From the NCBI GenBank assembly GCA_016462625.1, contig JAEMSV010000003.1, forward strand, positions 1 to 64,000: DNA of 64,000 bases, read 5' to 3'. The position numbers and the translations under genes are program-made. The stretch comes from Solirubrobacteraceae bacterium (GTDB taxonomy: Bacteria; Actinomycetota; Thermoleophilia; Solirubrobacterales; Solirubrobacteraceae). Positions 16,239-24,108 of the stretch are shown piece after piece. A model generated the notes under the pieces. The model searched no databases. It saw only the letters and a list, made by a program, of their open reading frames with translations, and was not told the origin of the DNA. The number at the start of each line of letters is the position of its first letter. The first letter of the stretch is position 1.

Positions 16239-17366
16239 ATGTCACACGGAACGCTCGCCGTCTACGGCGCCACCGGGTACACCGGCAAGCTGATCGTCGC
16301 CGAGCTGCGGCGGCGTGGGGTGGAGGACGTGGTGCTGAGTGGCCGGCGCGCGGATGCGCTGCAGGCGGTCGCCGAGGCCAACGGCTACGAAGGGTCGGTC
16401 GTCCGCGCGGCCTCGCATGACGACGCGACGGCGTTGCGCGCTGCCCTCGATGGGGTGTCCGCGGTGATCGCGGCGGCCGGTCCCTTCTCGGAGGTGGGCG
16501 ATGGGATCGCCGCAGCCGCCGCGGCGACGGGGACGCACTACGTCGACACGACCGGCGAGCAGCCGTTCATGCGGCGTGTGCTCGACGTCCACGGTCCGGT
16601 GGCGGAGAAGAACGGCGCCGCACTCGTGAGCGGCATGGGCTTCGACTACGTGACGGGCGACCTCCTGTGCGCGATCGCGTGCGAGGGGATCGAGGAGGTC
16701 GAGCTGCTGCGGCTCGCCTACGCGATGAAGGGCTTCGGCGCGACACGCGGCACGCTGCGCAGCGCGCTGCTGATGATGCGCGGTGGCGACGTCGTCTACC
16801 AGCAGGGTCAGTTCCGCGACATCGGGCTGAAGCAGCCCCGCGGCGAGCGGTTCGACTTCGGCCCCGGGTTCGGTGACCAGCCGGTCGCGCGCTACCCGTC
16901 GGGGGAGATCCTGACGGTGCCGCGGCACGTCAACGTGCGGACGATCGAGTCGCGCATCACGGCGGCGACGTTCGCGCCGCACCCGCGGCTCGCCGCGTCG
17001 GTCCCCGTGACGATGCCGCTGACCGCGCGCATCATGCGCACTCCGCTGCGGGGTCTGGCCGCCAAGGCCATCGACCGGCTGCCCGAGGGCCCGCCGCTCG
17101 AGGAGCGGCGCGCCGCGAAGTACGCGATCGTGGCCGAGGCGACGCCCGCCGGCGGCGGCGCGATGCAGCGCGCGACGTTGCACGGCACCGACGTCTACGG
17201 CATCACCGCCGTGACGACCGTCGAGGGCGCGATCCGGATGACCGAGGACGGCTACGACAAGGCCGGCGGCCTTGCCCCCGCGCAGGCCTACGACGCGCGC
17301 TCGTTCCTCGATGCGCTGGGCGAGCACGGCGTGACGTACGACGCGCCGGTGCCCGCGGTGGCGTAG
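16239..17366 (+). CDS. Saccharopine-dehydrogenase-like / trans-acting enoyl reductase family
   Basis: 375 residues beginning 7 bp after the membrane-protein gene. AVYGATGYTGKLIVAELRRRG is the Rossmann motif; VSGMGFDYVTGDLLCAIA, GATRGTLRSALLMM and the C-terminal DVYGITAVTTVEGA follow the pattern of the saccharopine-dehydrogenase-like family whose mycobacterial member Rv2953 is a trans-acting enoyl reductase for polyketide lipids. No polyketide synthase is nearby, so this substrate cannot be claimed. Confidence 0.83.
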   Translation: MSHGTLAVYGATGYTGKLIVAELRRRGVEDVVLSGRRADALQAVAEANGYEGSVVRAASHDDATALRAALDGVSAVIAAAGPFSEVGDGIAAAAAATGTHYVDTTGEQPFMRRVLDVHGPVAEKNGAALVSGMGFDYVTGDLLCAIACEGIEEVELLRLAYAMKGFGATRGTLRSALLMMRGGDVVYQQGQFRDIGLKQPRGERFDFGPGFGDQPVARYPSGEILTVPRHVNVRTIESRITAATFAPHPRLAASVPVTMPLTARIMRTPLRGLAAKAIDRLPEGPPLEERRAAKYAIVAEATPAGGGAMQRATLHGTDVYGITAVTTVEGAIRMTEDGYDKAGGLAPAQAYDARSFLDALGEHGVTYDAPVPAVA

Positions 17367-17412
17367 CGCGCGCCGAACCCGCGGCTCGAACCGCTACCTT
17401 GTTGTTCGACGC

Positions 17413-17486
17413 GGTGGGCGTAGCTCAGCTGGTAGAGCTCCTGGTTGTGGTCCAGGCGGTCGGGGGTTCGAGTCCCCTCGCTCACC
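17413..17486 (+). tRNA. tRNA-His (GTG anticodon)
   Basis: Acceptor GTGGGCG (17414-17420) pairs with CGCTCAC (17479-17485, one G-T pair). The extra G-1 at 17413 pairs with C73 at 17486, as required for tRNA-His. The anticodon loop TTGTGGT between CCTGG and CCAGG gives anticodon GTG. Its last 42 bases are part of a 46-bp segment repeated at 18613-18658. Confidence 0.95.
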
Positions 17487-17490
17487 CCTC
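17445..17490 (+). repeat. attL-like copy of the 46-bp tRNA-His segment
   Basis: The 46 bases from the anticodon loop to 4 bp past the tRNA end are identical to 18613-18658. Site-specific integrases of the tyrosine family typically use the 3' half of tRNA genes in this way: the tRNA stays whole at one end and a fragment remains at the other. Confidence 0.8.
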
Positions 17491-17501
17491 GTGAAGTGTC
17501 G

Positions 17502-17526
17502 AAAAGCCCCGTTCTACGGGGCTTTT
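17502..17526 (+). terminator. Intrinsic terminator after tRNA-His
   Basis: Perfect 11-bp stem AAAAGCCCCGT / ACGGGGCTTTT with a 3-nt TCT loop. The A-run before and the T-run after the GC stem let it work on both strands. Confidence 0.85.
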
Positions 17527-17910
17527 CTATTTGTTGGTGGGTGCGCGGGTGAGGCGAGTGGGTCGGTGCCAAGGCATCAATTCGTCGGATCGAGGGCGTG
17601 ATCGGACGGGGTCTGTCGGCTCAGTGGCGCTCGCCTCGCGGCGCCGAGTGTTGCCACCTCGTCCGTTGTCCGCATGGATGAGACGCGCGCAGCTGGGCGA
17701 TTCACGTGGCTCGTTAGCCACCATCTCGACCTTTCGTCCAGTGGAACCGCAAAGGCGAGACAAATGCTGGCTAATACTTTGAGCCTGTCCGCGTAGTCCT
17801 CTTGAGTGCGCGCGCCGCCACTCGCTCGCCACCCCACCAAGGACTGCTCATCCCCTGCCCGCGCTCATCGTCGTTCGGAAGTTCTCTTCGACTTCTAGGA
17901 GTTTTGTGAC
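17527..17910. other. Left part of decayed integrative element, no intact gene
   Basis: About 380 bp without a convincing complete gene. It holds an AAGGCATCAA motif at 17571-17580 about 80 bp from the tRNA end; the next 30 bases resemble those after the motif at 18742-18749 (about three quarters identical by eye). Minus-strand frames here are open and may be the tail of a lost element gene, but none shows recognisable integrase catalytic residues. Confidence 0.45.
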
Positions 17911-18261
17911 ATGGCAAAGCGCATCGTTCTGCTGGCCGCGGTGGCCGGAGCCCTGTTCGTCGCAGGGGCGCTAGTGGTGATGAACACCCGTGACGAGGCG
18001 TGCCCGGATGCCATTGACAGCAGCGCGTGGCTGACCGATCGCGCCGCAGAAGCTGAGCGGATCGATCGCTGCGGTCTGGCGACAGCGAAGACGGCGACGG
18101 AGATTCGCGGCGTCCTGGGCAACGAGGATGTCCGCGCAAACTCTGACCCGGCGGCTGAGTACATGCTCATGTGGCAACTGGGCTCGCAACCAGATCCGCA
18201 TCTCACGGTCGAGATTGAGCGCGGCAGGGTGCGCGACGCCTACGTGTCTGAGGGCTCATAG
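17911..18261 (+). CDS. Small secreted or membrane-anchored protein, BamE/SmpA-like layout
   Basis: 116 residues from ATG 17911, with AGGAG 10 bp upstream. One N-terminal hydrophobic segment (IVLLAAVAGALFVAGALVVM) serves as signal or anchor. The rest has ATEIRGVLGNEDVRANSDPAAEYMLMWQLG followed by LTVEIERGRVRDAYV, a helix then strands as in small SmpA/BamE-like or lipoprotein-associated domains. This resemblance is by pattern only. It is the only intact gene inside the 1.17-kb segment bounded by the tRNA-His repeats, so it may be element cargo. Confidence 0.65.
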   Translation: MAKRIVLLAAVAGALFVAGALVVMNTRDEACPDAIDSSAWLTDRAAEAERIDRCGLATAKTATEIRGVLGNEDVRANSDPAAEYMLMWQLGSQPDPHLTVEIERGRVRDAYVSEGS

Positions 18262-18612
18262 GCATCAGGCGGGTCTCCTTGGTATGGCCCGGCGTCGCTC
18301 GAGGCGCCGCTTGAGTTCCCTCCCGAAGAGCTGGCCGGTCAGGAGCCTCCGCTTCGTCCATCCGACCGTGGGTCACCGCCTGTGACCGGTCGACCACCTG
18401 TCCTAGTTGTCCGCTTGACGGTGCTGTTCGGTCACCGCGTACCGGCACGGAGCGTGTCGTGGTGACGGCAGCGTCCAAGCGGGCGTCCGGCCGGGAACGC
18501 CACTGTCGAGGCATCAACGAGGCATCAAACGGAGCGAAATTCAGAGCGCTTCACAAGCGTGAATTCGCTGCAAATCGCCCTAACTGCACCGGCGAGAACA
18601 GCCCTTCCCGGT
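18262..18612. other. Right part of decayed element with paired arm-type repeats
   Basis: About 350 bp with no gene I can support. Two copies of GAGGCATCAA at 18508-18517 and 18519-18528 are spaced exactly 11 bp, about one helical turn, and lie 85 bp before the repeated tRNA segment. A short CGCTT-CAC-AAGCG hairpin follows near 18550. Confidence 0.5.
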
Positions 18613-18658
18613 TTGTGGTCCAGGCGGTCGGGGGTTCGAGTCCCCTCGCTCACCCCTC
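18613..18658 (+). repeat. attR-like copy of the 46-bp tRNA-His segment
   Basis: Identical to 17445-17490. The bases before it do not form a tRNA 5' half, so this is a fragment, not a second gene. It marks the right end of an inserted 1.17-kb segment. Confidence 0.8.
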
Positions 18659-18662
18659 ACGT

Positions 18663-18686
18663 GAAGCCCCGCAGTTGCGGGGCTTC
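18663..18686 (+). terminator. Hairpin after the tRNA-His fragment
   Basis: GAAGCCCCGC and GCGGGGCTTC form a 10-bp stem with loop AGTT. It holds the same place as the terminator after the real tRNA but differs in sequence, so it was not simply copied with the 46 bp. Confidence 0.6.
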
Positions 18687-18728
18687 TGCGTTTCTTAGGC
18701 CAGGCGCTGCGGCTGTTCGTGATGTGCC

Positions 18729-18749
18729 GAGGCATCAATGAGGCATCAA
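18729..18749 (+). repeat. Second pair of arm-type direct repeats
   Basis: GAGGCATCAA at 18729-18738 and again at 18740-18749, with the same 11-bp period as the pair at 18508-18528. This pair lies outside the attR-like copy and suggests that a second, related element lay to the right. Confidence 0.55.
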
Positions 18750-19232
18750 TTTGTCGTTCCGCGGGCACGATCGCGCTCCGCTGGAAGCCGACGCGGCGAA
18801 CCGGCGCTGGTGGCCATCCGGGATCCTGCGTGACCCAGCCGGGGCATCGAGTCGGATTGGCGAGTCGCCGACAAGGGCCCACAGCTGGGCCGCACGGGTC
18901 GCGAGCTCCTGCTCGCCGAGGTGCTGCTCCCATCGGGCGCGCAGTTCGTCGGATTCCTTCGCCCTCCTGCAGGACTTCGACCCCCCCCGTTCGCGGCCCG
19001 GCGACTGCGAGCTTTCGGGAACGGCGCCTCCCCGAGCATGACCGCTGTCCCAGCATCGATCCTGCCTACGGACCTCGATGAGCTCGTCCGCACAGTACGC
19101 GCGCCCGAACGGCTGGCGGGGAGCGGCCCGGCTCTGTCGGCCGATGCGCTCGGGGGTGGCGAGCTCAAGGCGTTCGCGGCAGCGAAGCCCCTGAGCGTCC
19201 CCGGCCCTCCGGCCCGGCGGGTGCCGGCGCGT
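18735..19232 (-). pseudogene. Possible broken coding fragment, right of attR-like site
   Basis: A minus-strand frame is open for about 165 codons from near 19232 to a stop at 18735-18737 with no ATG or GTG start. Parts look protein-like, for example PFGRAYCADELIEVRR and, after a run of eight G, ESDELRARWEQHLGEQELA followed by TRAAQLWALVGD. It ends KLMPH, the LMP being encoded by the reverse of a GGCATCAA repeat. It could be the 3' remnant of an element gene; no family is recognised and chance openness in GC-rich DNA is possible. No complete gene is seen from 18659 to 19346. Confidence 0.25.
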
Positions 19233-19346
19233 TCACCGGAGAGGCCATGCGCGACGTCGCTGTGGCGTGAGGGCAGCGGGATCGGTCGACGTCGGGGCCG
19301 TGACGACCCCGGCCGATCCCGACCACATTGGTGATTGGCTCCTCAA

Positions 19347-20138
19347 TCAGGTTGCTTCGACGGGCAACAGCGCAGGGCTGCGTTCGAGTTCCGCTTGCTG
19401 CTGTTTGAGGATCGTCTGCCGCAGCGCGAGTACGAGGCCGACGGCCCAGACGCCGTAGAGCCCGAGTCCCAGCCAGAAGTCGAGGAGGCCGTTCCAGGCA
19501 AACGGGCCGTGCGGAATCAGGTAACCGGGGACGAACAGCAACTCGGAGACGGTGGCCCAGACGCTGACATAGCCGAACCACAGCGGCATGATTCGGCCGC
19601 GGTCCAGGAAGATGGCGAGGGCCAGGGCGGCGTACTGCACCAAGAATCCGCTGATGACAGCGATGAGACCCAGGAAGGCGAGGTCGTTGAGCGCCTGCAG
19701 TGCCGCGGGATCACGATCGGGCCGCAGGACCGCGCATCCGAAGAACGCGACGAGCAGGCCGCCCGACGGCAGCGTCGCGCCAGCGTAGGACACCAGATAG
19801 ACCCAGCTCAGGAGCTTTCCCCGGTTCGGCATCTGTCGCATGCGATCGATGACCAGGCCCTGTAGGGGCACCTGGACGCCGACCGTGAACACCAGGACGA
19901 TGATCGGAATGGCGATCACGCTGCTGTCAGCCAGGTAGATCGCCGCCACCTCTGACGGCGTCGCACTCGGCGAGATCGGCGGCAGGAAGGGGCCGACCAG
20001 GAACATCGTGAGGGTCAGGAGCGAGATCACGACTGGATAGGTACACAGGCAGAACCACTGGTCCAAGTAGGAGCGGGGCCGTGCGGTCGCCGTGCGGCGG
20101 ACCGTGGTTGGCGGCACCGGGGTGGCAATCGCGGTCAT
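19347..20138 (-). CDS. Polytopic membrane protein (paralogue of the upstream gene)
   Basis: 263 residues from ATG 20138, which overlaps the stop of the upstream gene by 4 bp (ATGA). About six hydrophobic helices. Shared with its neighbour are a FLPPISPSATPSEVAAIY segment in the first external loop and RPDRDPAALQALNDLAF before the third or fourth helix. No enzyme motif is visible. It is the last gene of a five-gene operon that includes cytochrome-oxidase-like subunits, so a role beside them in the membrane is plausible. Confidence 0.8.
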   Translation of the reverse strand: MTAIATPVPPTTVRRTATARPRSYLDQWFCLCTYPVVISLLTLTMFLVGPFLPPISPSATPSEVAAIYLADSSVIAIPIIVLVFTVGVQVPLQGLVIDRMRQMPNRGKLLSWVYLVSYAGATLPSGGLLVAFFGCAVLRPDRDPAALQALNDLAFLGLIAVISGFLVQYAALALAIFLDRGRIMPLWFGYVSVWATVSELLFVPGYLIPHGPFAWNGLLDFWLGLGLYGVWAVGLVLALRQTILKQQQAELERSPALLPVEAT

Positions 20139-20872
20139 GCCAGGACCTCCTGCGTCGACGGGCTGAGGGACGTTGACGGCGAATCGGACGGTCGCCGAAT
20201 CGCCGACTGCACGAGCGCGAACATCACGAGCAGGTACACGAGGAACGCGCCGTATCGCAGCCAGAACGAGAGCGCGCCGTCCCACGCCAGAACACCGTCT
20301 TGCGTCGAGACGGCAAAGGCGCTCGGCGCGATCAGGACGGCGACGCCGAGATTGAACCACCCCGCCCAGCGCGGGAAGATGGGAGTCGGGCGCTCGTCCA
20401 ACAGGATGGCGATGCCCAGCATGATCGACTGGACGATGGTCGCGCCCACCGGCGCGGTGAAGCACACCCAGCCGATGTCGTTGAGCATCTGGATGACCGC
20501 CGGGTCGCGGTCGGGGCGGAACGCTGCCACCAGCCACACCAGGTCCGCCACCATCAACAGGCCGGCATTTGCCGCCACGGCCATCAGATATCCGTAGGCG
20601 AGCGCATTGCTCGAGAGCTGCATGCGCTTGATCTGCAGGGCGATCACGACGAAGAACGGCACGATCATGGCGCCGCACACATTGATGAACAGCAGGCTCG
20701 CCCGGATCGCGCCGGTGTTCTCGCGGTAGTAGGCCGCGACCTCGTCGGCGCTCATCGTCGGCGCGAGGGGCGGGAGAAACCCGGCGAACGCCAACCCGAC
20801 CGCCATCGCGACGAGGAACAGGGGGAGGAGCCAGATGGCGATGTTCTGGTCACGTCGATCTGCGCCGTCCAT
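20135..20872 (-). CDS. Polytopic membrane protein, tandem duplicate
   Basis: 245 residues, about six helices. FLPPLAPTMSADEVAAYYRENTG and RPDRDPAVIQMLNDIGWVCF match the corresponding parts of the next gene, so the two are tandem duplicates that have diverged. Conserved acidic residues next to a Pro-Pro turn may form a binding site; this is speculation. The gene starts 21 bp after the oxidase subunit IV-like gene on the same strand. Confidence 0.8.
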   Translation of the reverse strand: MDGADRRDQNIAIWLLPLFLVAMAVGLAFAGFLPPLAPTMSADEVAAYYRENTGAIRASLLFINVCGAMIVPFFVVIALQIKRMQLSSNALAYGYLMAVAANAGLLMVADLVWLVAAFRPDRDPAVIQMLNDIGWVCFTAPVGATIVQSIMLGIAILLDERPTPIFPRWAGWFNLGVAVLIAPSAFAVSTQDGVLAWDGALSFWLRYGAFLVYLLVMFALVQSAIRRPSDSPSTSLSPSTQEVLA

Positions 20873-20893
20873 ACGGCACCTGCCTTCCAGGTT

Positions 20894-21202
20894 TCACCAG
20901 AGTCCGAGGGGAAAGAGAGAGATGACCGCGACCATCGAGGCGGCGAGCCAGAGGTCGCACGCGTACCGCAGCGCACGTGGCGCAGTGCCGACCTCCATGA
21001 AGTGGGTCATGACGAGACGCGCCTTGATCGCCGCGATCAGCAGCACGCCGAGGTTGAAGACGAGCCCGGGGTTGTCCGCGATGTCTGCACCCGCGTGTGC
21101 GTCATCGCCCCGCTCGGCGAGCACGACGGATATCGCGGTGACGGCGACCAGGACGAACCAGACCTGGACGGGCCGCTGGCTGAGCGCTTTCTGCACGGTC
21201 AC
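20894..21202 (-). CDS. Cytochrome oxidase subunit IV-like small membrane protein (NorF/CyoD type)
   Basis: 102 residues from a GTG at 21202 that overlaps the upstream stop by 4 bp. Three hydrophobic helices (VWFVLVAVTAISVVLAE, GLVFNLGVLLIAAIKARLVMTHFMEVG, WLAASMVAVISLFPL) and the AIKARLVMTHFMEV motif are characteristic of prokaryotic cytochrome oxidase subunit IV. Paired with a subunit III but no subunit I or II, it resembles the NorE/NorF-type orphan pairs rather than a full oxidase. Confidence 0.82.
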   Translation of the reverse strand: MTVQKALSQRPVQVWFVLVAVTAISVVLAERGDDAHAGADIADNPGLVFNLGVLLIAAIKARLVMTHFMEVGTAPRALRYACDLWLAASMVAVISLFPLGLW

Positions 21203-21843
21203 CTCACCAGGAACAGCAGGGCGAACAGGACGATCCAGAGGACGTCGACCATGTGCCAGTAGATGGCACCCGTCTCGACGAGTTGCATGCTCGGCTCTGG
21301 CCGAGCGACGTGCTCCCGGACCACCGCGAGGATCACGAGGCCGACAACGACGTGGACGACGTGCAGCCCGCACAGGACGTAGTAGTAGCTGGCGAACTCA
21401 TTGGCGTTGAAGGTGAACCCGTCGCTGATTCCGACGGTCCACTCCACGGTCTTCACCAGGAGGAACGCCACGCCGCAGGCCCCGCCGAAGAGGATCAAGC
21501 GACGCGCCGGCGTACGCCGGCCCTCGCGCACGGCCTGGACCGCAAGCACGACGAAGAGCGAGCTGGTCAGCAGCAGGATGGCGTTCGTCGTGCCGAACAC
21601 CGTGTGGACCTGGCGCTGCGATTCGTAGAACGCCTCGGGATCCAGGCTGCGCCGGTACGCGAAGGTCCCGAACATGATCACAAAGATCGTCATCTCGCCG
21701 AGGATGAACATCCATATCTCCCAGCCACCGCCCGGCGTGTGGGCTCCAACTGGCTTGTCGTCCGAGTCGGTCGCAGGCGGGACGAGCAGGGCTTCGCCTT
21801 CGCCTGGACGCGTCGGCAATGTGGCGTCGGCGTAGCTCTCCAC
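21199..21843 (-). CDS. Cytochrome c oxidase subunit III-like protein (NorE-like orphan)
   Basis: 214 residues from a GTG at 21843 with GGGAGG just upstream. Five hydrophobic helices: WEIWMFILGEMTIFVIMFGTFA, NAILLLTSSLFVVLAVQAV, ARRLILFGGACGVAFLLVKTVEW, YYYVLCGLHVVHVVVGLVILAVV and YWHMVDVLWIVLFALLFLV. The last two contain the conserved subunit III motifs GLHxxHVxxG and YWHxVDxxWxxLF. No catalytic haem-copper subunit is in the window, so it cannot be a terminal oxidase alone. Stop and start junctions on both sides are overlapping or 2 bp apart. Confidence 0.88.
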   Translation of the reverse strand: MESYADATLPTRPGEGEALLVPPATDSDDKPVGAHTPGGGWEIWMFILGEMTIFVIMFGTFAYRRSLDPEAFYESQRQVHTVFGTTNAILLLTSSLFVVLAVQAVREGRRTPARRLILFGGACGVAFLLVKTVEWTVGISDGFTFNANEFASYYYVLCGLHVVHVVVGLVILAVVREHVARPEPSMQLVETGAIYWHMVDVLWIVLFALLFLVR

Positions 21844-21845
21844 GC

Positions 21846-22961
21846 CTACCTCCCGGTGGCCAGTGGGTGGGACATCGCGTCGTCCGCGGGCCGATCGGAC
21901 ATCACGGCGTCGTCCCCCCACTTCTTCGCGATCTTCTGCCAGGGCTGAGCGGGGCCCGCCGGGTCGTGCCGGTACGGCGAGCGAATCGCCAGGGCGAGCC
22001 GAGCCACCGGTGAGGCCAGCAGTAGGAGCGGACGGCGCCAGCCGACGGCATCGTGGATGGAGCGCAGCGTGTCGTGCCAAGAGTGGCGCTGGAACTCCAG
22101 AAGGCGCTCGGACTGCGCCGTGTCCATCCAATCGACGGCGAACCACGCGCCGTCATCGGCCGGATCCCCGCGCCGGCCGGCGGGCAAGCCGCCGCGGATC
22201 CCCAGTGCGGCGCTCACATCGTTGCCCATCTGCTCCTTGGTCAGCCGGCAGGTGGCGTCGCCGCCGATCAGCAGTACCTTCCCGCTGACGTCGGCCTGGG
22301 CGGCAGACACGAGCGCGGTCGCGACATCACGGATGTCGACCGCGTGGATCCGTTCATCCGATGGCAGCATCGACTCCAGCTCCAACGCGTCGCCCCCTGT
22401 CTCGAGGACGAGCTCGGGCGAGACGACGGCGCCGAGACGCAGGATCGTCCAATCCAAGGTCGAGCTGGTCACGACGTGCTCGGCGGCGAGCTTGGAGCCC
22501 CCGTACACGTCGCATGGCGCCGGAGGAGTCGCAGACGAAACGGGCTCCATCGTGTGCGGATTCCGGGAGCCGTAGACCCCCATGGTCGAGACGAGGACGA
22601 AGCGTGCTCCCCCTATCGCCTCGACAGCGTCGACCAGGTGGGCTGTGCCCCCCTCGTTGACGTCGTAGGCGAGCGTGGGCTGCCGGTACGCGAGCGGCGG
22701 GATGATCGCAGCGACGTGGATGACGGCGGTCGGCTGAACCTCTTCAACGGTTTGGAGCACCGCGGCACGATCCCGCAGGTCGAGCCAGCGGCTCGACGTG
22801 CCTGGAGTCTTTGCGAATCTCGCGGCGACCTTGGCCGTGGTCGAGCTGAACTGGTCGGTTGCGACGACCTCGTAGCCAGACTCGATGAGTGCGGCGAGCG
22901 TGCGGCGCCCGACGTGGCCGAAGGCGCCCGTCAGCAGGACCGGTCCTCTCGGGCGCGTCAT
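21846..22961 (-). CDS. NAD-dependent epimerase/dehydratase-like (extended SDR)
   Basis: 371 residues. LLTGAFGHVGRRTLAALIESGYEVVATD is the nucleotide-binding segment, LDLRDRAAV and AAIIPP follow, VLVSTMGVYGS carries the Ser and DVYGGSKLAAEHVV the Tyr-x3-Lys. The C-terminal 130 residues differ from sugar epimerases and resemble 3-beta-hydroxysteroid-dehydrogenase-like proteins in layout. First gene of the operon running down to 19347; an operator of the TGGGAC type lies 88-113 bp upstream. Confidence 0.85.
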   Translation of the reverse strand: MTRPRGPVLLTGAFGHVGRRTLAALIESGYEVVATDQFSSTTAKVAARFAKTPGTSSRWLDLRDRAAVLQTVEEVQPTAVIHVAAIIPPLAYRQPTLAYDVNEGGTAHLVDAVEAIGGARFVLVSTMGVYGSRNPHTMEPVSSATPPAPCDVYGGSKLAAEHVVTSSTLDWTILRLGAVVSPELVLETGGDALELESMLPSDERIHAVDIRDVATALVSAAQADVSGKVLLIGGDATCRLTKEQMGNDVSAALGIRGGLPAGRRGDPADDGAWFAVDWMDTAQSERLLEFQRHSWHDTLRSIHDAVGWRRPLLLLASPVARLALAIRSPYRHDPAGPAQPWQKIAKKWGDDAVMSDRPADDAMSHPLATGR

Positions 22962-23048
22962 CGGGCGCGGTTCCCGGGGAGCGATCTGCTCGTGCCGGAG
23001 CAGCGGTGATCACAGAGACGGTGCAACACGGAATCAGCGAACCAGGTG

Positions 23049-23074
23049 TGGGACGAAATGTCAAGACTGTCCCA
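23049..23074. promoter_or_regulatory. TGGGAC-N14-GTCCCA operator 1
   Basis: TGGGAC at 23049-23054 and GTCCCA at 23069-23074. A minus-strand TTGACA (-35-like, 23064-23059) lies in its centre, placing it over the likely promoter of the epimerase/oxidase-subunit operon. Same half-sites and spacing as three other sites in the window. The remaining bases of the 22962-23204 gap hold no gene. Confidence 0.8.
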
Positions 23075-23204
23075 TTGTCCCTCCGGGAAATGACAGTGCA
23101 GCGGCCTCCGTGCAGGGGGAGGTCGGCGGTCTTGATCGCAATGCGCACGTGCGTCGCCACGCCGCTCCGGATGCGGCTCAGCTCTCGGCGGGCCGGGAGT
23201 CCGG

Positions 23205-23837
23205 TTACTTCGTCGGGTCGAGCAGCGGCAGCAGGCTGCGGCGGGCCATCCGGCGGAGCATGCTCTCGTCGATCCCCCCCGGCGGCGGGGCGACGCTGTA
23301 CGAGTGCGCCAGGCGGATCATCGTGGTGGCGACGAGCCGCAGCGAGCGCGCGTCGTATTCCTCGGCATCCCGCGCGGTGGCGATCGCCGCGTAGGTGATC
23401 GCGATGGCGTGCTCGAGGAGCTCTCCGGCGGCTTCCCCGATGAAATACGGGAGCGCGGCGACGGGTTCGCGCTCGAGCAGCCGGTCCATCAGCTGCTGGT
23501 GCTTGTTCTGGAGGACGCCGACGATGAATCCGCGCTCGACCCCGGCTCGGACGCTCGACTTCCCGACCTCCGTGTGGATGCGCGAGAGGTAGCGCTGGGC
23601 CTCGCGGCGGAACACCGCGCGAGCAAGCGTCTCCTTGCTGTTGAACCGTCGGTACACGGTCATCCGGCCGATGCCGAGGCGGTCAGCGACGCTGTCGATG
23701 CTCGCGCGCGAGACGCCGTACTCGTTCAGCTCGTCGTACGCGGCGTCGAGGATTCGCTCGCCCATCTCGTCGTGGGCGGCGGGGGTTGCAATCTCATGTG
23801 CGGTCGGAGGCTGCGGGGCCGGCATCAGCACGAACAT
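23205..23837 (-). CDS. TetR-family regulator (related to the one at 37180-37839)
   Basis: 210 residues from ATG 23837; ATG 23825 is equally possible. DNA-binding domain: ERILDAAYDELNEYGVSRASIDSVADRLGIGRMTVYRRFNSKETLARAVFRREAQRYL. The recognition helix GIGRMTVYRRFNSKE closely resembles GVSRTTVYRRFHNKD of the second TetR. Both share LLEREPVAALPY/LLAREPLAGMTY, LLEHAI, TMIRLAHS and a PPxGG loop, so they are paralogues and may recognise the same site. It lies between two TGGGAC-type operators. Confidence 0.87.
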   Translation of the reverse strand: MFVLMPAPQPPTAHEIATPAAHDEMGERILDAAYDELNEYGVSRASIDSVADRLGIGRMTVYRRFNSKETLARAVFRREAQRYLSRIHTEVGKSSVRAGVERGFIVGVLQNKHQQLMDRLLEREPVAALPYFIGEAAGELLEHAIAITYAAIATARDAEEYDARSLRLVATTMIRLAHSYSVAPPPGGIDESMLRRMARRSLLPLLDPTK

Positions 23838-24075
23838 ATCGGACCGCCTGACGGCACTCTGGCGCCTTGTGATGCGTGACGCGAGGTTCGGGGCATCCCG
23901 GATCGCCCGGGTACGGGAAGCGGCCTCCGTCCCGGGAGACGCCACGTCGATTGTCCACGCGTGAGGCCCGCACTCCCGAGGTCGCCATAGAAAGCCCCTG
24001 GCGCACCGGGTGAGATGCGGTTTCTCAGATTGGATACTCCGCGTTGGCTCGGCGGTGTGCTAGAAATGTGTCGGG

Positions 24076-24101
24076 TGGGACAGACATGCGTGTTCGTCCC
24101 A
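24076..24101. promoter_or_regulatory. TGGGAC-N14-GTCCCA operator 2 (front of the mce operon)
   Basis: TGGGAC 24076-24081, GTCCCA 24096-24101, ending 7 bp before the first start codon of the mce-associated operon. A TAGAAA hexamer at 24061-24066 just upstream may be the -10. The site overlaps the leader and the ribosome-binding region, a position suited to repression. The rest of 23838-24108 holds no gene. Confidence 0.82.
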
Positions 24102-24108
24102 GGGAGAG

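Noticed and set aside
17527..17840. Minus-strand frames after tRNA-His as an intact integrase
   Set aside because: They are short and show no R-H-R-Y catalytic pattern; at best they are remnants.
18613..18658. A second tRNA-His gene
   Set aside because: The 5' half (acceptor and D-arm) is missing; upstream bases cannot pair with the acceptor 3' strand.
18981..18988. Run of eight C as a sequencing error causing a frameshift in a real gene
   Set aside because: Possible but not provable here: no frame on either side forms a recognisable protein with a start codon, so I only report a low-confidence fragment.
21199..21843. Subunit III as part of a respiratory terminal oxidase or a denitrification cluster
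   Set aside because: No subunit I or II and no nitric oxide reductase genes are in the window; the neighbours point to lipid-related functions instead.
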